64,000 bases of DNA, from contig CM020619.1 of the NCBI GenBank assembly GCA_009829735.1, positions 11,585,777-11,649,776 of the forward strand, written 5' to 3'. Source of the DNA: Pyropia yezoensis. Taxonomy: Eukaryota > Rhodophyta > Bangiophyceae > Bangiales > Bangiaceae. Positions 40,924 through 50,996 of this stretch are shown piece after piece; position 1 is the first letter of the stretch, and each line of letters opens with the position of its first letter. A program made the position numbers and the translations under genes. The notes under the pieces are model-generated. The model was not told the origin of the DNA. It worked only from the letters and a program-made list of their open reading frames with translations, and did not search any database.

Positions 40924-42837
40924 GATGGCCGCCCGCCGCGACGGTGGCGCCGGCGACGGCGCGGCCATGATGGCCGCCCGCCGCGACGGTGGCGCCGGCG
41001 ACGGCGCCGCCGCCGCGGCGGCCGGCACGGCGGCAGGCTGTAGGGGGGGCGGCCGGCGGGGCCACCAGAAAGGACATCGGGGGGAGGGAGGGCGCGCCGG
41101 ATGGAACGGCGGACGGGTGAGGAGGGCGGGGAGCGTCGGTGAGGTGCCCGCCGCGCCCGCCCGTGGGGGCCACCACTCCCTTTTCCCCACCGGCGGCCAC
41201 GGTACTACGTAGCCGCCACGGCGGCGGCGGCGGCAGAGGCGGCAGCGGCGGCGGCAGCGGCGGCGGTGGAGGTGGTCGCCGCGGATGCCACAGACAGGGG
41301 GCACGACGGCCACGGCGCCCGCCCCCTGCGCGTCACGTGCCGCGGACCGTGGCCGCGGCGGCGGCGCGCGCACCCTCGCGGTGCCGGTGTTTTGCCAGTC
41401 CCGGCTGGGGGCTGGAGGGAGGCGGGGGGGGGAAGCGGAGGGAAGAGGGGGGGAGGGCAGGGGCGGGCGCCGGCTCGCCGTCGCCCGCCCCCCTGCTCCC
41501 GTCCGCCGCCTCCCCGACGGCGGCACGGCCCACCCAGGAGGGATGACCGGCGGGGCTAGGGACGCAGGCACGTCCAGGGGTGGGAAGAGGCGACGGCAGG
41601 GGGGGGGGGGGGGTGGGGGGGGCGACGCAAGCCAGCCGACGCCCGGAAGGGGGAGAGGGGGGGGGGGGGGGGAGAGTGTCAAGCACCAGTCACCACCCCC
41701 CCCACCCCCCCCCCCCCCCGTCCCCCCTCCGTCGTCGCCTGCCCGTCTGGCCGCGAGGAGGGGGGCGCGACCGCCCGCGGTCGGCGACGCGACACCCCGC
41801 CGGCAGCGGGAGGCGGGGTGGCGTTGGAACACGGGGGGGCGGGGTGGGGGAGCGGGGAGCGAAAGGGCGAGGGGGGGGGGGGGGTTGGGGGGGGGGTGGA
41901 ATGGGGGGGGGGGCTATCGTTTTTGATCGTCATTGGTTGGACGCGGGGAGGAGGGGGAGGGTGTGGCTCCCCCCCTTGACGTGCCGGCGTGTGGGGGGGG
42001 GGAAGGGGCTGGTGCGGGGGGGAAGGGGTTGCGAGGAGGGCGGGGGGGGGGCGAGAGCTTCGTTGGATGCGGATGGGAGTGGCGGGAGCAAAGTCTGGGA
42101 GGGGGGTGGTGTGCCGCACGACCGACCGGCCGACCCGCCGACCGCCCGCGTTGGCACAACGGCATCGCGCCACCGACAGGCGGCCGTGGCGGGTGATGGG
42201 CCTTGCCACGAGGAGGGGCGCCGGCCCCCACCGCCCGCACAGGTGCAGCAGGGGTGCAGCAGCGCCTCAAAGCCACTATCCGCCCGCCGGCGGCGTACAC
42301 ACAAAGCCACTCTCCGGCCGACGGCGGCGGGCCGAACGGCCACTGCAAGGCGCGGAGGAAGTCCAAAGCGCCAACCGAGGCGCTGGCGAGCGCGGGAAAC
42401 GGCGGCGGCGAGCCCATGGCGGCGGCGGCGTCGGCCGCCGCACCAGCGGGTCCATCGGTGGCGGATGTCCACGTCCCCCCCGCCGTGGCCCAGAACCCTG
42501 TCAGCACGGAGCTGTGGCGGGTGCCCTCCATGTGCCTCTTCGCGTCCAGTAGCGTCACGTCACGGCTGGCATCGACGGACAACCAGCCGCAGCCGGAGCA
42601 CGTCCGGTAGGGAGCAGTGGGAGGAGTAAGTGGGAGTGGCACATCATCGAGGCGAAGCCCCGCCTCGATCCCTCGAGGCAGCGCCGCGGTGCCAGCGTTC
42701 GCACGAGGGCCAATTCCTAGGTGTAGCCAGATGGAGGCGGTGCCAGCCTGCATTGAATGCCCAACACTCCGTTGGAGGCTGCGCACACGCCGATGATTGG
42801 TCAAATTGTGGCTTACATGAGCTTGTGTTCGTCTCCT
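40924..42837. other. Homopolymer-rich region with weak coding signal
   Basis: Upstream flank of the secreted-protein gene, then G15 (41599-41613), G16 (41657-41672), C8 and C15 (41696-41719) runs. The only coherent frame is on the minus strand around 42180-42640, with CSGCGWLSVDASRDVTLL followed by DAKRHMEGTRH (Cx2Cx18Hx5H, 42514-42600), possibly an exon of an unrecognised zinc-finger protein. Confidence 0.35.
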
Positions 42838-43212
42838 GGCGTACAACGTGTCTCTGAGACCGCAACGTGGACAGTGTCACGCTCCACCAGCCGCCCGCCA
42901 TCGCCGCCACAGGCTGGCCACCGCCGCGGCGGCGAGGGTGGCAGCGGTGGCGGCGGTACCGCCGCCATCGCTTCCACGGGCTGACCGCCACGCCTCCGCC
43001 ACCGCTGCCGCCGCCCCTGCTGCCGCCGCCGCCCCCGCTGTCGCCGCCGCCCTCGCTGCCGACCCCCTGGCGGCCGCCAGCTGGCTGCTGCCCCCCCCAC
43101 CGCCACCGCCGCCACCGCGGTGGCTGCGATGGCCAGCCTGTTGCGGCGATGGTGGGCGGCTGGTGGAGCGTGGCGGTGTACACGGTGCGTTCTCAGAGAC
43201 ACGTTGTGCCAC
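42838..43212. repeat. Foldback element with about 95-bp inverted arms
   Basis: 42838-42935 (ACAACGTGTCTCTGAGACCG, later CACGCTCCACCAGCCGCCCG) matches the reverse complement of about 43110-43212 with a few substitutions. The spacer of roughly 175 bp is a (CCGCCG)-type tract. The arms could pair into a long stem. Confidence 0.75.
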
Positions 43213-44699
43213 CGCCGCAGCATGGCCGCCGTCACTTCCACTGGCTGGCCGCCACACCACCACCGCCGCTGGCGCCGTCACGCCGTCACCGCCTGGTCGC
43301 CGCTCTCACTTCCGCCGCTTCCCGGCTGCCGCCCTCGCTGCCGCAGGCTGGCCTGACCGTGCCCTACGGCCGCCCCCGCTGCCTCTGCGGTCGGCTTGCC
43401 GCCCTCTGTTGGTCTCCGTCCCCGACGCCGCAAGCCGGCCGCTGTCACTCCGCTGCTGCCGCGGCCGCTACGGGCTGGCTGCCACCGGCTGGCCGCCGCC
43501 CCCATCGCCGCTGCCGGGTGGTCGCCAAGCCGCTGCTGCCGCCCGTTGGTCGCCGCCCCCCCGTCGCCGCCGCCGGCTGGACACCGCCGGCTGGCCGCCG
43601 CTGGTGCCGTTAGTTGGTCGCCCCCCCCCCGTCGCCGCCGCAGCCGCCGCCGGCTGAACGCCGCCGGCTAGCCGCCGCTGGTGCCGCGGGTTGGTCGCCG
43701 CCCCCCCGTCGCCGCCGCGGCCGCCGCCGGCTGGACACCGCCGGCTGGCCGTCGCTGGTGCCGCCGGTTGGTCGCCGCCCCCCCTTCACCGTCGCCACCG
43801 CCGTCGGCTGGACGCCGTCAGCTGGCGGCCGCCGCTGCCCCCGCCTCCCCCGCCGCGGGCTGGCCGCTGTGGTCGCCGCCGCCGGCTGGCCGCGGTTGTC
43901 ATTGGCGCCGCTGGCTTGCGGCCACTGTGCGGCCGCCTCCTCCGCAGGCCTGTGGCCACTTTCTGGCCGCGGCCTCCGCAGGCTGGTGGCCACTACCCGG
44001 CGGCGGCCGTGGCCACCGCCGCCGGCTGGCCGCTGTGGTCTTCGCCGCCAGCTAGCCGCCGCCGCCTCCGTTGGCTTGCGGCCACTGCCCGGTCACGGCG
44101 GCCGCCGCCGCCGCCCCCGCCGTGCCGCGATCACTGCGGTCACCGCCGCCGGCTCGTCCCGGAGCCCCTGGTTCCGACCGCTGATCGCCACCCCCCCGCC
44201 GCTGCCGTCCGTCGCCAGCTCCTTCTCGCCCTGGCGCGCGCTGGCCGCCGTTGCCTTCCACCGTCGCGAGCTTGCGTGGCCGCTTTCCCCCCGCTGGCAT
44301 AGCGGCTGCCGACCCCCTGCCAGTGCGGCAGGCAGGCGCGCTGTTTTTGTGCCTGCCATTGGCTGGCGATCCCTCCTAGCACGCACTGCAGGCTGCCGCT
44401 GCGGCTGACTAACCGTACCCCTCCGCCGCAATCGCCGGTCACCGCCGCCACTGGATGGCCTCCCCTCCCCTTCATAGAACTTTGTGGAGTGTACGCACCC
44501 CATCGGACGTCTTGCTATTTCGTTTTGCGCTGCTGCGCGCGCCCACACCGTCAGTGTGTGGCTGTTTGCTACTGAGGGTCTTCCTAGTACACTGTAGATA
44601 TGACGGAAGGAAGCAGGGGGGGGGCACGCAGACAGTGGCAGTGGCAGCCCGCAGCGGCGGCGGAGTGATGGCAGCTGGTGGCAGCGGCGGCGGGGAGTG
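43213..44699. repeat. Low-complexity GCC-rich tract with a ~75-bp minisatellite
   Basis: Between about 43541 and 43800 the block TTGGTCGCCGCCCCCCCGTC.. followed by CACCGCCGGCTGGCCG recurs about four times at 70-76 bp. Related GGCTGGCCGCCG motifs extend to about 44470. Open frames here simply reflect the repeat; I do not call a protein. Confidence 0.6.
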
Positions 44700-44990
44700 G
44701 GCGTGTTATTTGGAACGCACCGGGCCTCCTGCCCGTCCCCCTCCCACAGCAGCGGCCGGTGTGAGGACCCCGTAGATGGTGGTTATGTCGCTTGAAATGT
44801 GTGCCTGCACCCTCCCGGCGAGGAGCCGCCATCCTCATATAGCTCCGCTTCCCGTTCCTCTCGTCGCCCCGCTCCCCGGCACGCCCCACACACCCGCGAG
44901 CCCACGCCATCCGCGCGGCCCCGCAAGGACCGCGCCTCGTCGTCTCACCCCACGCACCCCCTCTCAGCTCGCGTCCACATGTGCACCCAA
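44700..44990 (+). repeat. Dispersed repeat, copy B, with TATA-like motif
   Basis: Relative of 21245-21560 in the same orientation. Here the segment includes CTCATATAGCTCC (44834-44846), so it could act as a promoter. The downstream C-rich leader and the frames to 45393 show no domain. Confidence 0.65.
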
Positions 44991-46531
44991 CGCTCGCTCC
45001 CCCTGCGCCCGTCCACCGCGCCCTCGTGGGTCCTGCCCCAGGCCTGCCCTTCGCGCCCCTCTTCTGCGCCGCCGGCGCATCCTCCCCCGACTACACCTCC
45101 CACATCCCGGCTACCTCGCTGGTCCTGTGGCACGCCTCCCGGGATGGTGGCGGGTACCATATGTCCCATTCACGCGCAAAGTCGTGGAGAGTGCTCTGTT
45201 GACCTCACGTGGCGGATTGAACCGCTGCTTCTTCGTCTCCGCCGCAAGATCATCCATGCGCGGCCCTCCCGTGCCGCACAGCCGTCAACGGCAGATCACG
45301 CTGGGAGCCGCCGCGGCACGATCTCGTTGGGAACTGCCGCCGCCGGATCTCACCGGCATCCGCGGCCTCCAGCACGCAAAGCGCATTGATTAGCGTCGCG
45401 TGGTAATCTGCCAGAAGACAGCTCTCTACGATGACAAATACGTAAGTTGTCCCCGTAATGAGCTTGACAGGTGTCCTCATATGCAAAAGACAGCGGCTGC
45501 TCATTACATCAAAACTCGCACTTGTCGTGTTTGGACAGACGCAGGGCGCAGACATACGAGACGACGCCACTCGACGCCGGAGAAACTTGAAGGGAAGGTC
45601 ACAACTTGATTTTATGTGCAATTGTTTGATTCGCCAGGTCTAATGCTCTGCGGGCTGCCACAGGCTACTTCACTTGGCAGTGTGCGGCCGAGACAGACTC
45701 TGCCATACTCCTCCCTGACTTCGACTTCCACCATGTCTTCAGTCCTCAATGATCAGGTGCGTCTGCAACAACGGCAAGAAATGGCAATGTGATGGACAGC
45801 TGATTGGCGAGGTCCCCATTTTTTTCTAATATGGTGACCAATCTCGCGCGCCGGAGCGGATCCATGATTGATCTCGTTGGGCCTTCGCCCGTCGTCCTCA
45901 ACGTCGCCATCCACGTGTGATCACCGGCATGTTGTTTGGGTCCTCTTCCCAGCTTGTTCCTCGTCGACTCATCCCCCCTCCTTGACGGCCCCCCCCTTGC
46001 CGCCATCTTCGCTGCGGACGCCACCGCCAGCGACCGGGCGCTCCTCCCGGCCGCCACCGGCGGAGTCGGTGTGCTGCGGACGAGGCGGCGATCGCCGCCA
46101 CCGTCGCTGCGGTCGCCACCGCTAGTGACGTGGCCCTCCTCACTGCCGATACTGCCTTTGTCGGTCTGCTGCGGTGGGCGATCGAGGCGTCCGTTGCTTC
46201 CGGTGCCGCCACTTGCCGCGGCCGCCACAGCCCAGCTGGTCGTGATGCAGCTGACGCTCGCCGCTGCCGACGCTGCGATCACAACCGGAAGCTACGTCGG
46301 TGGGGGCTCCCTCAACCGCGGGAAGGGGATCAAAGCGCGGTTTCACTGAAGTTTGGGGCCTGAGGGGCACGCAGCGGCCGACCACAGTTCCGGCCGAGGG
46401 TTTACAGGGCGGTGAGGGTCCGCCCCGCTGGAGGGGGCTGTGGAGCGTGCTAGCCGCCCGGCAGACATAGCTAGGGGGCTGTGGAGCGTGCTAGCTGCCC
46501 GGCAGACATAGCTAACGTCGTTGTCCCTTGC
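44991..46531. other. Intergenic region, no gene recognised
   Basis: Mixed composition, with an AT-richer part at 45390-45900. A 41-bp direct repeat lies at 46432-46513. No supported coding frame. Confidence 0.4.
46432..46513. repeat. 41-bp direct repeat, two copies
   Basis: The unit begins AGGGGGCTGTGGAGCGTGCT and ends GGCAGACATAGCT; the copies at 46432-46472 and 46473-46513 differ at one base. Confidence 0.85.
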
Positions 46532-46556
46532 TCTCATGTTGTCTCACTATTATTTC

Positions 46557-47670
46557 TTCGTGGGCCGCAGAGGCGGCTGGGAGGGGGCTTTCCTCCGCCC
46601 CTGCCGCCGTCGCCGCCACTGCCGACCTTGACGACCCTGCCATCGCTGCTGCTGCCACCGCGGCCGGCGACGGCGGCCGCCCCCTGGACGCAGAGGTGGC
46701 GGCGGCGCTCTACGAGTACGCCCGCCTGGCCACCGCCGCTGCCGCGGCCCGCACCGCCGCGGCCGCCGCCACCCGCCGACCTGGCCGCCGCCGCCACCGC
46801 GGCGACCTGGCCGCCGCCGCCGCGGCGGCGGCGGGGGTGGCCCACCGCCTCCCCGCGGCGGCCACCGCTGCTGCCGCGCCGGCGGTGGCGGCGGCCGCCG
46901 CTGGCGCGTCGACGGCGGCGCTGGCCGCCGCCGCGGGCGCACGGCGGCTCGACAGTCGCCTCGAGGCCGCCCTCTGCCGCGCCCGCCCCGTCGCCACTGC
47001 CGTTGGGCACGGCTTCGTCGACGGGTCGGCGGCGGCGGCTTCGGGGGGGGTGGTGCCCGCGCCAGTCACCGCCCGCGTGGTCGTCACAGACGGGTCAGCG
47101 GTGGCGACGGTGAGAAGAGTTACGGCGGCGGGCTCCCCGGCGACGGCGGCGGCGACGCTGACGCCGCGTGCCGACGGGGCAGCGCGCACTGCTGGCCGCC
47201 GCCACCCGCCTCGTGGCGCGGACCCACCTGGCGGGCGGCGCCCCCGTGGCCGCCGCGACCGTGCCCGCCCGCCTCGCCGCCGCTGCCCGCTCCCTCACCG
47301 CCGTTGCGTGGACGGTGCGGGCGGGCGTGCCGGGGGCGGAGCGGCGGCTGGGCGGGGCAACGTGGACATGGGCGGCCTCCCCCTTCCCCCTGTGGGACGC
47401 GGCCGTCCACGAGTATGGGGGGGATGGCCCCGCGGCTGGCACGCACCCCACCGGCGGCGGCGGTGGTGGTGGCGACGCTGCCGCCACTGCCGCCGCCGCC
47501 ACTGCCGCGGGGCTCGCCCCCCCGCCGCCGGTGCGCCGCCGGGCCGACCAGCTGGTGGTGACCACCACCCAGCTTGTGACCCCGCGCAGGGGCGGCGGCA
47601 TTGGCGGGCGGCCGACGCCGCGCGGTGCGGCCTTTCGCGTGGACCGCCACCGCCGCCGCCGCGTCTGTCG
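46557..47670 (+). other. Coding-like stretch, unresolved frame
   Basis: On the plus strand the text is protein-like: DDPAIAAAATAAG, LDAEVAAALYEYARLATAAA, ARRLDSRLEAALCRARPVAT, PVTARVVVTDGSAVATVRRV. After a frame change near 47190 it continues AAARSLTAVAWTVRAGVPG, GGATWTWAASPFPLWDAAVH and RRADQLVVTTTQLVTP. No start codon, domain or splice site is certain. It could be exons of an unknown secreted or enzymatic protein, or a decayed gene. Confidence 0.3.
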
Positions 47671-47806
47671 CCGCCGCGTCTGTCGCCGCCGCGTCTGCCG
47701 CCGCCGCGGCCGCCCCGTCTGCCGCAGGGGCGGCCGCCCGTCTGCCGGTGCGGCCGCAGGGGGGAGGGGCAGGTGCCCGTCTGCCGGTGCGGCCGCAGCG
47801 GTGAGC

Positions 47807-48012
47807 GGCAGATGCAGCAGCGGGGAGCGGCAGATGCAGCAGCGGGGAGCGGCAGATGCAGCAGCGGGGAGCGGCAGATGCAGCTGCGGCAGGGGGAAGC
47901 GGCAGGTGCAGCAGCGGCAGGGGGAAGCGGCAGGTGCAGCTGCGGCGGGGGGAAGCGGCAGGTGCAGCTGCGGCGGGGGGAAGCGGCAGGTGCAGCTGCG
48001 GCGGGGGGAAGC
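47807..48012. repeat. Adjacent 22-bp and 28-bp minisatellites
   Basis: GGCAGATGCAGCAGCGGGGA recurs every 22 bp from 47807 to about 47880. GCAGCTGCGGCGGGGGGAAG recurs every 28 bp from 47936 to 48012, with related units before. Neither period is a multiple of three, so the frame rotates in each unit and a conserved protein is unlikely. Confidence 0.8.
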
Positions 48013-48119
48013 GGCGCCGGGCGCCCGCCCCCCACCGCGAGGTGTGGGGAGCCGACGTCGTACACCCGCGTGTAGCAGCGGGCGGCAATAGTGGCCGGCG
48101 GGGGCCACAACTGGGACGT

Positions 48120-49120
48120 GAGGGGGGCGACCCGCATCTCCGCCGCCCGCGGCTGCGGCCTCCGCGCCGCTGGACGCGAAGGCCTCGAAGAGGCCTAAGG
48201 CGTACGCGGGGTGCATTGCCAGAGGGAAGCCCATGCGCCCCTGTCTGAATGCACGGGCTGTGGGCCGGCGAACGCCTGCTCCAGCCGCAGAGCGGTGGCC
48301 ATATTCGCCGCCGCGGCAAGGGCCCCCGCCGGCGCACGCGGCGAGTGACGGGCCGACCGCCGCGGCGGCGAGGTGACCGCCGCGGCGGCGAGGTGGCCCC
48401 GGTCGACGGGGGCGGGGGGGCGCGGGCCGGCGTCATGGAACGGGGGGTGCAGTGTCGCGTGTGCGCGCCCGCGAGTGGCAGCCGCGGCCACCGCCCACGG
48501 CCCAGTCGCCCCACCGGGGGCTCCGCTGTCGGCGGCGCCCGTCGCGGCAATGAGGAAGGCCTTGCCGTCGCCGCCCCTCTTGCCGCAATTGCCGCCCCTC
48601 TCGCCGCCGTCGCCGCCACTGTCGTCGCCCCCGGCTCCCAGGGCGGAGGCCACCGCACGACGGCGGCGCCAACGAAACAGCCGCCAGCATGCACTCCGCG
48701 ACTAGGAAGGCGGCGCCCCCATCGGCCGGCGACCGTCGCCCTCTGCAACGCCGCCGCCGCGGCGTTGGGTTGAGGGGGGAAATGGAGCGGCCGCCCAGGC
48801 AGCTGCCGCGGGGCGGCGCCGCCGCCGCCCGGGGGGGCAACCACCCCGTCGGGGCCCCAAAAAAGCGTGCCCGCGCCGCTGCCGTAGGTCATGATGGCCA
48901 ACAGCGTGGCGACGGCGGCGGCAGCAGACGCCCCCTCCACCAGCCGGGTCTGGCCTCCGCTGCCGCCGACCCGCAGGACCACCGCCGCCGGCCCGCAGGA
49001 CCACCGCCGCCAGGAGTTCCGCACCGATTGTGCCCTTGCATGCAGGTAGCACGGGCAATACGCTGCGGGAGGATGACGGAACGATGCGCGTCGAGGGCGG
49101 TGGAACTGGAATGAGGTGTG
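48120..49120 (-). other. Coding-like minus-strand stretches, unresolved
   Basis: Fragments in different frames look protein-like: LAIMTYGSGAGTLFWGPDGV (near 48890), KAFLIAATGAADSGAPGG, ANMATALRLEQAFAGPQPVH and MGFPLAMHPAYALGLFEAFA (near 48200). They could be exons or the remains of one gene. No domain recognised. Confidence 0.25.
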
Positions 49121-49905
49121 TGGCGTAGCGAGGGTGGACAGACGATGGTGACCATCGAGATGCGAGGTGATCTCGGACGGGTCATAAGTTGGGGGTTGGA
49201 TTGACCGTGTCAAGGAGAGGTCCCAAATCATTGTGCAGACGGCACGGCAAACAGGGACAACCGGGATGCCGGAGCGAGGCATCATTCGCGTTTCGGACTC
49301 AATCGAGGGCTCGCGAAAAACGGTCCCGGCGTGCACTGAACCTGGTTGGCCGCTCGCCACGGCCAAGGCGAATAAGTGCAAAGACTGCACAGACTCAGAA
49401 CACCCTGACCATAGTGAAAATACAACCCCGATTGACTGGGCTGACAAAAAGTAGAACAAATGAAGAGAGAACTTTACCACTGCGAAACGACCTGGTCACC
49501 CAAGAAAGTCGACGGCCAGTACGCAGACAACACACAACTGAGTAACAACATGCTGAACAGATTCGATCAACTCCATCACGCGCGGCTGGAGCCCCGGACG
49601 TGCACCGCCGCCCGCAGCTGTTGCCTCAACTTTCTGCATTAAGAATAGAGCATGGGCACCATTGTCGGTCCATTTGTTGACGGGACATCACGCCTCGGTC
49701 GCCCGTCTCTGCATCGCCTCACCCGCATCTCGCTCCACTCTGGTCAACGACCTGCGCCACTACGCCCATCAATATTCCCCCCCCCCCCCCTTACTCAAGG
49801 CCCGTTACATCCCATCCTCGACAAGTTTTCGGCACCTGCCTCTAGCCCGCACCAAGCTCGACCTGCTCAAGCTCCACCATTGCTGCGTGCGCTCCCACCA
49901 TCAAG
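49121..49905. other. Upstream flank of the transposase gene
   Basis: Moderate GC, with C12 at 49779-49790. No gene. I looked for an inverted repeat matching the bases after 50931 and found none that I would defend. Confidence 0.4.
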
Positions 49906-50931
49906 ATGTTTTCGGAGGAAAAGCGGCTTTTCGGCCTCAAGCTGCTTCATGACGGCTACTCGATGGCGGAGGCCGCGGCGCTCGTCGGGTGCAGCGAGTA
50001 CTCCATTCGTCGGTGGAGGCAGCTGGTGGATGCAACGGGCACTGTATGGCCGCAAGGGGAATTGCGCAACAAGCATGCTGACGCTGCCGTGCGCAATGAG
50101 GAGTTGGTCCATGCTGTTATGACATTGGTCGATGCGGAACCGGTCGCATTTCTACGCGAGCATTCCGACTTGTTGGTCGCTTTGGCCATTAACTACCCAG
50201 ACTTGCAGACGGACTTTGTGAGCCCCTCTACGATTCATCGCATCCTGACGGCGAACGGGTACACGCGCAAGCGCGTAGAGCGGTTATTCCAGGAGCGGAG
50301 CCTTTCGGCGCAGCAGATGTATGTCGAGGCCATGAGCGTGGTTCCTTTGCGCTGTGTGGTTTCGGTCGATGAGACACACACCGATGGGAGTGACGTTTTC
50401 CGCCGTTACGGGCGGTCGGACAGTCGTTCACCGTGCGTGCTCCTGGACAAGGACCCGCGCACGGTCCCGCGGACAAGCACGATGATGGGCGTGTCTCTGA
50501 CCGAAGGTGTTTTGTGGTCCCAAACGGTGGTGCTGGGGAGGGCGCAGACCGCTGTTGACTGGCGGTTATTTTTACAGTGTTTGAACGAGAAGATGGGGCA
50601 TTACATACCCGGCCTGCCGTGGGATGCGCAGCCCCCGGCGTGTGTCTTGTTGTACGATAACGCCGGTATTCACGACGCTGACGGGGACGCATTTATGACA
50701 GCAAGTGGTATTTACCACATCAGGCTGCCTCCGTACAGCCCAAACCTACAGCCGATCGAGGGGGTTTTTAATGACTTGAAGGTCCATGTGCGCGACTTGG
50801 TGTATGCAAACGCACTGTACTTAGAGAGGCCAAGAACTCTGATGGCCCACGCGCTCGCTCGTCTGACCAAGCGTCAAATTCGTGGCCAATTTCGGGTTGT
50901 AGCGCGCAACATGATGGTCCTTCTCGAATAA
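49906..50931 (+). CDS. DDE transposase, Tc1/mariner-IS630 type
   Basis: 341 residues, single exon, from ATG 49906. The N-terminal helix-turn-helix is KRLFGLKLLHDGYSMAEAAA with ALVGCSEYSIRRWRQLV, then a second helical region including SPSTIHRILTANGYTRKRVER. The DDE catalytic domain follows: VVSVDETHTDGSDVFRRYG (first Asp), VLLYDNAGIHDADGD (second Asp) and PYSPNLQPIEGVFNDLK (Glu), with about 33 residues between second Asp and Glu. This matches the DDE_3/IS630-Tc1 family, which cuts and pastes DNA at TA targets. The frame has no internal stop and all catalytic residues are present. The stop codon lies inside an AATAAA polyadenylation signal. The 3' end is only 65 bases from the convergent TPR gene. 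Confidence 0.88.
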   Translation: MFSEEKRLFGLKLLHDGYSMAEAAALVGCSEYSIRRWRQLVDATGTVWPQGELRNKHADAAVRNEELVHAVMTLVDAEPVAFLREHSDLLVALAINYPDLQTDFVSPSTIHRILTANGYTRKRVERLFQERSLSAQQMYVEAMSVVPLRCVVSVDETHTDGSDVFRRYGRSDSRSPCVLLDKDPRTVPRTSTMMGVSLTEGVLWSQTVVLGRAQTAVDWRLFLQCLNEKMGHYIPGLPWDAQPPACVLLYDNAGIHDADGDAFMTASGIYHIRLPPYSPNLQPIEGVFNDLKVHVRDLVYANALYLERPRTLMAHALARLTKRQIRGQFRVVARNMMVLLE

Positions 50932-50932
50932 A
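50927..50932 (+). terminator. AATAAA polyadenylation signal overlapping the stop codon
   Basis: GAA-TAA-A: the transposase stop TAA (50929-50931) is part of AATAAA. Confidence 0.6.
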
Positions 50933-50996
50933 ACTCTTGGCCGAAAAACACCGTTGTCATCGTCGTCACCGCGCACCAAAAGGTCCTATGAATGTT

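Noticed and set aside
47807..48012. CRISPR-like regular repeats
   Set aside because: Units are contiguous without unique spacers, in a eukaryotic context; they are minisatellites.
46528..48075. A 515-residue plus-strand protein
   Set aside because: The second half consists of Cys/Gly/Arg repeats from minisatellites; only parts of the first half look coding, and in two frames.
47120..49480. A 786-residue minus-strand frame
   Set aside because: It crosses minisatellites of 22 and 28 bp, which rotate frames, and only short parts look protein-like.
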